A DNA stretch of 64,000 nt, from contig NZ_UFQC01000004.1 in NCBI RefSeq assembly GCF_900496975.1, positions 124,001-188,000 on the forward strand, in the 5' to 3' direction. Source of the stretch: Achromobacter veterisilvae (GTDB lineage Bacteria; Pseudomonadota; Gammaproteobacteria; Burkholderiales; Burkholderiaceae_B). This document shows positions 16,949 through 24,316 of this stretch, piece after piece; positions within the stretch are counted from its first letter, which is position 1; each line of letters opens with the position of its first letter. The notes under the pieces are model-generated. The model did no database searches, was not told the DNA's origin, and was given only the letters and a program-made list of their open reading frames with translations. Made by a program: the position numbers and the translations under genes.

Positions 16949-17908
16949 CTATTGCTGCACCACGATGCCCGCGCTCTGGATCGTCTGGCGCGCCTTGCCG
17001 ATGTCCGACTGGATCAGCGCGGCGAACTGTTCCGTGGAGACCGGATCGGTTTCCAGTCCCTGCGACGCCAGCGCTTCCTGCACGTCCTTGCGCGCCAGCA
17101 ATTTGTTGAAGTCGCCGTTCAGGCGCGAGACGACGGCGGCCGGCGTCTTGGCCGGAGCCAGCACGCCGTAGTAGGTGACCACGCTGAAATCCTTGTAGCC
17201 CAGCTCCGCGACGGTGGGCACGTCCGGCAGCGCGGGATTGCGCTTGGGCGAGGTCACCGCCAGCGCGCGCACCTTGCCGGACTTGATCAGCATCGCCGCC
17301 GACGAGATCGACGAGCCCGCGAACTGCAGGTGCCCGCCCATCAGGTCGGCCAGCGCGGGGGCCGATCCCTTGTACGGCACGTGCTGCATCTTGAAGCCGG
17401 CCTCGTGTTGCAGCATTTCCATGGCGATGTGCACGCCGCCCCCGGTTCCCGACGTGCCGTAGGAGATCTTGTTGGGTTCCTTCTTGGCGGCCTCGATCAC
17501 TTCGGGCAGCGTCTTGTACGGCGAACCGTCGGCCACCAGCAGCACCATGGGCGTGGTGGCCACCAGCGCCACGGGCGCCAGGTCCTTGACCGGGTCGTAC
17601 GACACCTTCATCAGGAGCGGAATCAGCGTGACGTTGTCGGACTGCCCGATCACCAGGTCGTAGCCCTCGGCAGGCGAGCGCGCCGCCTCGGCCAGGCCCA
17701 GCGCCGTGCCCGCGCCGGGCTTGTTCTCCGGGATGACGGACCAGCCGTTAAGTTCATGCAGCTTGGTGCTCATCAGGCGGCCGATGTAGTCGGTGCCTCC
17801 GCCCGGGGTGGACGGAATGATGATGCGGATGGGTTTGCTGGGGTAGTCCTGCGCGTGCGCCGTGCAAGCGGCGGCCAGGGCCGCCACCGCCAGAAGTTTG
17901 CGGATCAT
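16949..17908 (-). CDS. Bug-type tripartite tricarboxylate-family periplasmic binding protein 2
   Basis: A 319-residue receptor with a signal peptide (MIRKLLAVAALAAACTAHAQ), then YPSKPIRIIIPSTPGGGTD, an alpha/beta receptor fold and HVPYKGSAPALADLMGG. ATG 17908 has AGAGGAG upstream; the frame otherwise extends with Arg- and Pro-rich nonsense. It sits between a CoA-transferase and an HMG-CoA-lyase-like gene, so it probably captures the carboxylate these enzymes break down. Confidence 0.92.
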   Translation of the reverse strand: MIRKLLAVAALAAACTAHAQDYPSKPIRIIIPSTPGGGTDYIGRLMSTKLHELNGWSVIPENKPGAGTALGLAEAARSPAEGYDLVIGQSDNVTLIPLLMKVSYDPVKDLAPVALVATTPMVLLVADGSPYKTLPEVIEAAKKEPNKISYGTSGTGGGVHIAMEMLQHEAGFKMQHVPYKGSAPALADLMGGHLQFAGSSISSAAMLIKSGKVRALAVTSPKRNPALPDVPTVAELGYKDFSVVTYYGVLAPAKTPAAVVSRLNGDFNKLLARKDVQEALASQGLETDPVSTEQFAALIQSDIGKARQTIQSAGIVVQQ

Positions 17909-17984
17909 CTCGGGTTGTCTCCTCTTTGATGGACGTCTTGGCGGTCTGATGCCGCCTCGACAGGGGTCGGGCGCTAGCGCCCGG

Positions 17985-19193
17985 TCATGCAATGACTCCC
18001 GCCGCGCGCAGGGCGTCGATGCGCGCGGCATCCCAGCCCAGGCCGCGCAGGATGGCCTGCGTATCGCCGCCCTGCGCGGGCGGGTCGGAACGCTTGCCGG
18101 CCTTGCGGCCGTCGAACTCGATGGGCAGCGCGGCCGCGTCGATCTCGCCGCCGTCCGGCAGCCGGGTCTTCAGGAGCGCGCCGCCCGCGTTCAGATGAGC
18201 ATCGTCCAGCAGGTCGTGCGGCTGGCGGATGGGCCCGTACGACAGGTTGGCGGCTTCCAGCGCCGCGCACAGTTCGTCGGTCTTCCAGGTCTTGAGGATC
18301 TCGCCCACGCCCGGCACCAGCCAGGGCCGGGCGGCCTCGCGATCGACGGCGGTGGCCAGCCGCGGATCGGCGGCCCATTCGGGCGGCAGGAACTTCTGGG
18401 CGAAATTGCGCCATTGCGCGTCGCCGACGACGGCGACGAACACCCGGCCGTCCGCCGTCTCGAAGATGTCGTACACGCCCCAAGGCGGCCTGCGCTCCGA
18501 GCCCATGGGCTTGGGCGCGGCGCCGGTCAGTTGGTACTGGGCGACGAACTGCGCGACCAGCAGCAGGTTGTTCTCGAACAGGCCGGAGCGCACGTGCCGG
18601 CCGCGCCCCGTGGCGTGGCGGTCGTGCAGGGCCGCCAGCGCGCCCACCACCCCGAAGGTTCCGCCGAGGATGTCGTTGACCGACGCCGCCACCCGCTGCG
18701 GCGTGTCCTCGCCGCCGTTGATGTAGGCCAGCCCGCCCATCATCTGCACCACTTCGTCGAGCGCGGTGCGGTGCTTGTAGGGACCGGACAGGAACCCCTT
18801 GAGCGACACATAGATCAGCCCCGGATTCTCGGCGGACAGCGATTCGTAATCCAGGCCGTACTGCGCCAGGCTGCCGTCGCGGAAGTTCTCCACCAGCATG
18901 TCGGCCCGCAGGGCCAACTGGCGCACCGCGGCCTGCCCTTCCGGCGCCTTCAGGTCGATGGCCAGGCTTTGCTTGTTGCGGTTGAAGACGGGGAAGTAGC
19001 CGCTGCCCGAGCCCTTCAGCCGGCGCGTGCGGTCGCCCTCGATGGGTTCCACCTTGATGACCTCGGCGCCCAGGTCGGCCAGCGACAGGCCCGCCGCCGG
19101 CCCCATGATCATGTGGGACAGTTCCAGCACCTTGATGCCGCGCAAGGGCAGTTCGCTGCTGTCCATGAAGGGTGAAGCCGGTACTGCGCTCAT
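17985..19193 (-). CDS. Class III (CaiB/BaiF family) CoA-transferase 2
   Basis: A 402-residue CoA-transferase with the opening GIKVLELSHMIMGPAAGLSL, ADLGAEVIKVEPIEGD, FNRNKQSLAIDLK and the likely catalytic aspartate in ASVNDILGGTFG. ATG 19193 is preceded by AGAGGA. It begins the putative operon CoA-transferase / Bug receptor / lyase and is transcribed in the same direction as the two lysR genes upstream. Confidence 0.92.
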   Translation of the reverse strand: MSAVPASPFMDSSELPLRGIKVLELSHMIMGPAAGLSLADLGAEVIKVEPIEGDRTRRLKGSGSGYFPVFNRNKQSLAIDLKAPEGQAAVRQLALRADMLVENFRDGSLAQYGLDYESLSAENPGLIYVSLKGFLSGPYKHRTALDEVVQMMGGLAYINGGEDTPQRVAASVNDILGGTFGVVGALAALHDRHATGRGRHVRSGLFENNLLLVAQFVAQYQLTGAAPKPMGSERRPPWGVYDIFETADGRVFVAVVGDAQWRNFAQKFLPPEWAADPRLATAVDREAARPWLVPGVGEILKTWKTDELCAALEAANLSYGPIRQPHDLLDDAHLNAGGALLKTRLPDGGEIDAAALPIEFDGRKAGKRSDPPAQGGDTQAILRGLGWDAARIDALRAAGVIA

Positions 19194-19354
19194 CGGTGTT
19201 TCCTCTTGCCTGCCGGATGGATGGATCGGCGCGGGCAAGTGGAAGACCGGGCTTGCCGCTGCCGGAATGCGCCCATGATCGCCGCCGCCGCGGCATCGCG
19301 GGTAGCGGTCTTTCAGCACCGGGGTATTCTCGTTTCGGAACGTCCGGGTTAGCC

Positions 19355-20266
19355 CTAGGGCAGCACGCCCAGGTGCGCCAGCAGGGTGCGCGCCGCGGGC
19401 GCCAGCGCGTCCGGATCCCGCACGGCAATGCAGATGGGCGTGCTGGACCACGGGCCGGTCAGGCGGATGAAGCGGATGTCCAGGTGCGCATAGCGGGCCT
19501 TCAGGTACAGCGGCACCACGGCCACGCCCATTCCCCGCGCGACCAGCGTGCAGATGGTTTCGTGCGCGCTGACCCGCGCGCTGATGCGCCGCGTCACGCC
19601 CGCGGCCTGGGCCGCCTGCTCGAAGACGCTGCTGATGCCGTTGTCGCGGTTCAGCTCGACCAGCTCGAAAGGCAGCAGTTGCGCATAGTCCAGCGTCTCG
19701 CGCTCGGCCAGCAAGTGCTGGTCCGGCACCACGGCCGCCAGCTCGCAATGGCCGCAGGGATACACCTGCAAGCCGTCGTGGCCGAAGTCCGACCCCGCCG
19801 CCACGTCCGCCTGCCCTTCCAGCACGGCGCGGAAAGCGGCCTGCGTGGTGTCCTCCTGCAACAGGATGTCGATCTGGGGATGGGCGCGCCGGAAGGACTG
19901 GATCCGCTCCGGCAAATCGCCCGACAGGGCTGCGACGCTGACCGCCAGCCTGACGCGTCCGCGCACGCCGGTGGCGTATCCCGCCATTTCCCGATGCATG
20001 CGCTCCATGTCCTGCAGCAGCCGGCGCACGTGCGCGGCCAGCGCGGTGCCGGCGGGCGTGGGCTGCACGCCCTTGACGCCGCGGTCCAGCAGCAGCACCC
20101 CGAACGCCTCCTCCATTTCCGACATGCGCTTGCTGACTGCGGACGGCACGATGTTCTCGCGCGCGGCGGCCCGCGCCAGGCTGCCCTCTTCCAGGGCGGA
20201 CAGGAACAGGCGCAGCGACACCAGGTCGATATCGCGCGGCAGGGAAACGGGCTGGGCGGGCTTCAT
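19355..20266 (-). CDS. LysR-type transcriptional regulator 2
   Basis: A 303-residue LysR protein with the DNA-binding segment LRLFLSALEEGSLARAAARE and VPSAVSKRMSEMEEAFGV, then an effector domain. Its ATG overlaps the stop of the preceding lysR gene by 4 bases (ATGA), so the two regulators are translationally coupled. It is the nearest regulator to the CoA-transferase/Bug/lyase operon downstream and the likely controller. Confidence 0.9.
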   Translation of the reverse strand: MKPAQPVSLPRDIDLVSLRLFLSALEEGSLARAAARENIVPSAVSKRMSEMEEAFGVLLLDRGVKGVQPTPAGTALAAHVRRLLQDMERMHREMAGYATGVRGRVRLAVSVAALSGDLPERIQSFRRAHPQIDILLQEDTTQAAFRAVLEGQADVAAGSDFGHDGLQVYPCGHCELAAVVPDQHLLAERETLDYAQLLPFELVELNRDNGISSVFEQAAQAAGVTRRISARVSAHETICTLVARGMGVAVVPLYLKARYAHLDIRFIRLTGPWSSTPICIAVRDPDALAPAARTLLAHLGVLP

Positions 20267-21225
20267 GGCCGCAAGTGTCCCGCGCCTGGCGGCGGTGCGC
20301 AATCGGTCCAGTCGAAACCTTCCAGCAAGCCCAGCACGCAGCGCCTGACCGCCGCCACCGCCTCGTCGCGCAGCGCGTCCGCCCGCCATCCCATTTCGAT
20401 GGCGTAGCCCGGCATGGCGACCGGGCAGGGCAGCATGCGCAGGCCCGCCGCCGCGGCCAGGCCGCGCGCCGCATGCGCCGGCAGGGTCGAGACGGAATCG
20501 CCGCCGCGCAGCAGGAAAGCCAGGGCGGAGAAATGCGTGGTCGAAGCCCGCACCCGGCGCGCCAGCCCCAGGCCGTGCAGCACCTCGTCCACCACGCCGA
20601 TGAAGCCGCCCGAGGATACGAGGACGTGCTGGCGGCGGATGAATTCCTCCACCGACAGGGCCGCCTGGCCGGGCGCCAGGCTCGCGGGATCCACCAGGCA
20701 GGCATAGCCGCCCTGCCCGACCGTCACGCGCTGCAGGGCATGGGCGGCAAGGCCGCCCGAGGCGATCACCAGGTCGGCCTCCCGCGCCATGAGCATGTCC
20801 GCGGCCAGCCGGCTGTGGGTCTGTCGGAAGATGATGCGCAGGCCAGGCGCGCTTTGCGCGACCGCCCGGATCGCGTCCCGTCCCAGCGCGATCTCGAAAT
20901 CGTCCGACAGGCCCAGCGTCACCGACCTGCCCGCGAAGTCCGTTGCGCCTGGCCGCGCCAGCGCCAGGCTCTGCCGGCATTTGTCCAGCGCCTCGCCGAT
21001 GACGGGCCGCAGTTCGCGCGCGCGCAGACTGGGCGCCAGTCCCCGCCCGGTGCGGGTGAACAGGGCGTCTCCGTACAGCGCGCGCAAGCGGCCCAGCGCC
21101 GCGCTGACGGCCGACTGCGTCACGCCCAGCCGCAACGCCGCGCGGCCGGCGCCGCCCTCGTCGTAGATCGCCTCGAAGACCTTCAACAGGTTCAGGTCCG
21201 TCGACTCGATATCAATCTTGTTCAT
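20263..21225 (-). CDS. LysR-type transcriptional regulator 3 (NodD-like branch)
   Basis: A 320-residue LysR protein whose opening (IESTDLNLLKVFEAIYDEGG, LGVTQSAVSAALGRLR, FTRTGRGLAPSLRA) follows the NodD/SyrM-like subgroup. It is divergent from the nitrilase gene across a 92-base gap and overlaps the next lysR gene by 4 bases. It probably regulates the nitrilase, the second lysR, or both. Confidence 0.9.
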   Translation of the reverse strand: MNKIDIESTDLNLLKVFEAIYDEGGAGRAALRLGVTQSAVSAALGRLRALYGDALFTRTGRGLAPSLRARELRPVIGEALDKCRQSLALARPGATDFAGRSVTLGLSDDFEIALGRDAIRAVAQSAPGLRIIFRQTHSRLAADMLMAREADLVIASGGLAAHALQRVTVGQGGYACLVDPASLAPGQAALSVEEFIRRQHVLVSSGGFIGVVDEVLHGLGLARRVRASTTHFSALAFLLRGGDSVSTLPAHAARGLAAAAGLRMLPCPVAMPGYAIEMGWRADALRDEAVAAVRRCVLGLLEGFDWTDCAPPPGAGHLRP

Positions 21226-21317
21226 ATCATTTATCTCTGGGCGGGATTGATTGATTTTAGAGCCCGCCGGACACTAGGACGCATCGGCATTCCTCCCCCA
21301 CGCACCGAGACCTGGCC

Positions 21318-22241
21318 ATGACCACCAAAACCATCGCCGCGCTGCAGATCGGCTCCTCTCCGGAAGGCAAGGGCCGGACCCTGGAGAACATACTGGCCTA
21401 CGAAAGCGAGATCGCCGCCTCCGGCGCCTCGCTCGTCGTCATGCCCGAAGCGCTTCTGGGCGGCTACCCCAAGGGCGAGATCTTCGGCACCCGCCTGGGC
21501 TACCGCCTGCCCGAAGGCCGGGAAGCCTACGCCCGCTATTACGAGAACGCGATCGACGTGCCCGGCCCGGAGACGGAAGCGCTGGCCGGGCTGTCGCAGC
21601 GCACCGGCGCCAGCCTGGTCGTGGGCGCGATCGAACGCGGCGGCAACACGCTGTACTGCACGGCCCTCTTCTTCGAACCCGCGGCCGGACTGGCCGCCAA
21701 GCACCGCAAGCTCATGCCGACCGGCACGGAACGCCTGATCTGGGGCCAGGGCGACGGCTCGACCCTGCCCGTCATCGACGCGGCGGCCGGCCGCATCGGC
21801 GGCGCCATCTGCTGGGAAAACCACATGCCGCTGCTGCGCACGGCCATGTACGCCAAGGGCGTCGAGATCTGGTGCGCGCCCACGGTGGACGAACGCGACA
21901 TCTGGCAATGCTCGATGCGCCACATCGCCCACGAAGGCCGCTGCTTCGTCGTCAGCGCCTGCCAGGTGCAGCCCTCGCCCGCCGACCTGGGCGTGGACGT
22001 GCCCGGCTGGGACGCCGCCCGGCCGCTGATCAACGGTGGATCGGTCATCGTCGGCCCGATGGGCGACGTGCTGGCCGGCCCGCTGCGCGGCAAGGCCGGC
22101 CTGCTGACCGCCCAGGTGGACACGGACGAACTGGTGCGCGCGCGCTACGATTTCGACGTGGTGGGACACTACTCCCGCCCGGACATCTTCTCGCTGACCG
22201 TGGACGAACGGCCCCGCCCGCCCGTGCGTTTCGTGTCGTGA
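21318..22241 (+). CDS. Carbon-nitrogen hydrolase, nitrilase branch
   Basis: A 307-residue enzyme that would hydrolyse an organic nitrile to the acid and ammonia. The catalytic triad is visible: Glu in [12 protein letters not shown], Lys in [16 protein letters not shown], Cys in [14 protein letters not shown]. The [12 protein letters not shown] stretch and ENHMPL after the cysteine are typical of true nitrilases rather than amidases. It is divergent from a lysR gene. The acid product could enter the nearby CoA-dependent pathway, which is an inference. Confidence 0.92.
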   Translation: MTTKTIAALQIGSSPEGKGRTLENILAYESEIAASGASLVVMPEALLGGYPKGEIFGTRLGYRLPEGREAYARYYENAIDVPGPETEALAGLSQRTGASLVVGAIERGGNTLYCTALFFEPAAGLAAKHRKLMPTGTERLIWGQGDGSTLPVIDAAAGRIGGAICWENHMPLLRTAMYAKGVEIWCAPTVDERDIWQCSMRHIAHEGRCFVVSACQVQPSPADLGVDVPGWDAARPLINGGSVIVGPMGDVLAGPLRGKAGLLTAQVDTDELVRARYDFDVVGHYSRPDIFSLTVDERPRPPVRFVS

Positions 22242-22302
22242 CCGGCGGTCCCGGCGGGATGGTATAGTCACGCCGCTGCCGGCCCTTCCGGGGCCGCGCA
22301 AC

Positions 22303-22614
22303 GCCCGAGTGGTGAAATTGGTAGACACAAGGGACTTGAACTAATTTGAGCCCTTCGGAGGAAACTCCAAAGGTGTAGCCCGTCAAACTCGGCGAATGCC
22401 CTGGACCCGTTCCGAGCCGACGCCGAGCCAAGCCCAGGCCGAAAAGCCCGGGAAGGTGTAGAGAGCAGACGGCGGGCACCTAAGGCCGCAAGGCTACGGT
22501 GAAGGCGTGCTCCAGACCACGAACGGCGCCCCCGCGCTGGCGGCGAAAGCCGAAGTGGTAAGAAAATCCCTCGGCCTCGCGGCCGTACCGGTTCGATTCC
22601 GGTCTCGGGCACCA
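22303..22614 (+). tRNA. tRNA-Leu(UAA), interrupted by a group I intron
   Basis: The 5' exon is 22303-22337 and the 3' exon 22563-22614, giving an 87-nt tRNA with encoded CCA. The acceptor arms GCCCGAG and CTCGGGC pair perfectly. Joined, the anticodon arm reads AGGGA-CTTAAAA-TCCCT, so the anticodon is UAA. The intron lies between the first and second anticodon bases, the same site as the cyanobacterial and plastid tRNA-Leu(UAA) intron. It is transcribed just ahead of the second fecI gene. Confidence 0.93.
22338..22562 (+). ncRNA. Group I self-splicing intron in tRNA-Leu(UAA)
   Basis: A 225-nt intron with no reading frame. The exon ends in U before the intron and the intron ends in G, as group I introns require. 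The core is visible: CTCGGCG (22388-22394) pairs with CGCCGAG (22421-22427); the R element carries GAGCA (22463-22467) that pairs with TGCTC in the S element (22508-22512), forming the guanosine-binding P7. Other blocks (GAGCCAAGC, CACCTAAGG, GGTGAAGGC) match the small tRNA introns known from Azoarcus and cyanobacteria. Excision follows from the flanking tRNA halves. Confidence 0.93.
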
Positions 22615-22720
22615 CCCGCCCGCCTCAATGGCGCGCGCCTCGGCTTTCTCTTCTTTTGCAGCGCGTCCGCGCAAACCTCCTCGCGTTCCGCCCGCTTCCC
22701 ATGCGGGCATGCGGCGGCTA

Positions 22721-22748
22721 GAATTGCGTCTGATTCTTATTCGCAAAC
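22721..22748 (+). promoter_or_regulatory. Putative Fur box upstream of fecI 2
   Basis: GAATTGCGTCTGATTCTTAT followed by TCGCAA is AT-rich against a GC-rich background and resembles Fur boxes of the TGATTCTTATTCGCA type. It ends about 14 bases before the chosen start of the sigma factor. Confidence 0.55.
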
Positions 22749-22761
22749 CATTTTCTTCAAC

Positions 22762-23292
22762 GTGGAAGCGCCCTCGACTCCTGCGCCAGCCGATCGCACC
22801 GCGGTGGCATCGATGTACCGCGAGCATCACGCCTGGCTGTTCGCGCTGGTGCGGCGCCACGCGGGCGGACACCCGGCCGACGCCTGGGACCTGGTGCAGG
22901 ACACCTTTGAACGCCTGTTGCGCCAGACCTACCTGGAGCAACGCGGCTGGAGCCGCGGCTATCTGGCCACCATCGCCCGCCGCCTGCTGATCGACTGCCA
23001 CCGGCGCCGCGCGCTGGAGGCCGCTTATCTGGCGGCGCTGGCGCAACAGCCCGAGCCGCTCTCGCCGTCGCCCGAAATGCTGGCCCAGGTGTCGCAGCAA
23101 CTGCTGGCCGTATGCGCCGTGCTAGACCGCATGCCGCCGCGCATGCGCCGGGTGTTTCTGCTGGCGCGCCTACAGGGCCTGTCTTACGAGGCGATCGCGG
23201 ACCGCCTGAAGCTCACGGTCAATGTGGTGCAAAAGGACATGGTCCACGCCTGGCAACGTCTTTATCACACGCTCGATGTCGACACGCCCTGA
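22762..23292 (+). CDS. FecI-type ECF sigma factor 2
   Basis: A 176-residue iron-starvation sigma factor with region 2 (MYREHHAWLFALVRRHAG, DAWDLVQDTFERLL, YLATIARRLLIDCHRRR) and region 4 (MPPRMRRVFLLARLQGL, YEAIADRLKLTVNVVQK). GTG 22762 is chosen because it gives an N-terminus like that of the other FecI; ATG 22813 is the alternative and would cut into region 2. No clear ribosome site is seen for either. It overlaps fecR by 17 bases. Confidence 0.88.
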   Translation: MEAPSTPAPADRTAVASMYREHHAWLFALVRRHAGGHPADAWDLVQDTFERLLRQTYLEQRGWSRGYLATIARRLLIDCHRRRALEAAYLAALAQQPEPLSPSPEMLAQVSQQLLAVCAVLDRMPPRMRRVFLLARLQGLSYEAIADRLKLTVNVVQKDMVHAWQRLYHTLDVDTP

Positions 23293-24217
23293 CCCGCGCA
23301 AGCCTGACGCGGTCGCCCAGGCGGCCGGCTGGCTGGTGCGCCTGGAGCGGGACGACAGCGCCGCCACGCGGGAGGCCTGGCAGCGCTGGTACGCGGCGGA
23401 CCCCTCGCACGCGGCGGTCTGGCAGCGCTTCGCGCTGCTCCAGGAGGCCGTGCCCGCAAACGGCGCCGCCGCCGCCGCGCTCGGGGCCATCGACTTCCAG
23501 CATGGCCGCCGCCGCGCCCTCAAGCTGCTGGTGGCCGGCGCCGGGATAGGATTGGGCGGCCCCCTGCTCTACGGCCGGGCGCAAGAAGCGGGCTGGCTCG
23601 CGGCCTACCGCAGCGCCACCGGCGAACAGCGCAGCCTGGCGCTGAATGACGACGTCGCGCTGATGATGAATACCGACACCGCCCTGGACGTGACGCGCGA
23701 CGGACGCCGCCTGGACATCGCCCTGCGCGACGGCGAGATCATGCTGGACACCCGCGCGGCGGACCCGGCGGTGCGGATCCTGACCCGCGGAGGCTGCATC
23801 GTGCCCACGCGCGCCCGCCTGGTGGTGCGCGCGCAAGGCCCGCAGACCCGCGTGGCGCTCGAAGCGGGGCAGGCCGCCATCGCCACGCGCGGCGACCTCA
23901 ACCAAGAACTGCGCGCGGGCGACGTCCGCCGCTTCTCGGCCCACCAGATCGCGGAGGTCGCGGGATGGGCCGGGCGCGAGTTCGCCTGGGTGCAAGGCAT
24001 GCTGATCGCCGACGACATGCCCCTGGACGCATTTCTGGCGGAATTGGCGCGCTACCGGCCGGGCCTGATCCAGTGCGACGATCGCGCGGCCGCCCTGCGC
24101 GTGAACGGCAGTTTCCGGCTGAAGGACACGGACCAGGTCCTGGAAGCGCTGGCCGCCACGCTGGGCCTGCGGATCCAGTACCGCACGCGCTACTGGGTCC
24201 GCGTCGAATCGGCCTGA
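23276..24217 (+). CDS. FecR-type anti-sigma/sigma regulator 2
   Basis: A 313-residue inner-membrane signal relay. The N-terminal domain shows AAGWLVRLERDDSAATREAW and WYAADPSHAAVWQRF; a membrane segment follows RRRALKLL (about residues 83-105); the periplasmic FecR domain and C-terminal receptor-contact part (MLIADDMPLDAFLAELARY) complete it. ATG 23276 overlaps the end of the sigma-factor gene. Together with the next gene it forms a cell-surface signalling triad. Confidence 0.9.
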   Translation: MSTRPDPRKPDAVAQAAGWLVRLERDDSAATREAWQRWYAADPSHAAVWQRFALLQEAVPANGAAAAALGAIDFQHGRRRALKLLVAGAGIGLGGPLLYGRAQEAGWLAAYRSATGEQRSLALNDDVALMMNTDTALDVTRDGRRLDIALRDGEIMLDTRAADPAVRILTRGGCIVPTRARLVVRAQGPQTRVALEAGQAAIATRGDLNQELRAGDVRRFSAHQIAEVAGWAGREFAWVQGMLIADDMPLDAFLAELARYRPGLIQCDDRAAALRVNGSFRLKDTDQVLEALAATLGLRIQYRTRYWVRVESA

Positions 24218-24316
24218 TATTGAAACAATATGTAAATATCCGGCAGGTTCGCGGCCCCCGCTCGTTTGGATAGGTTGAAGCCCGCTGCGCGGGCCCCAAC
24301 CCAAGAACCCATACCG

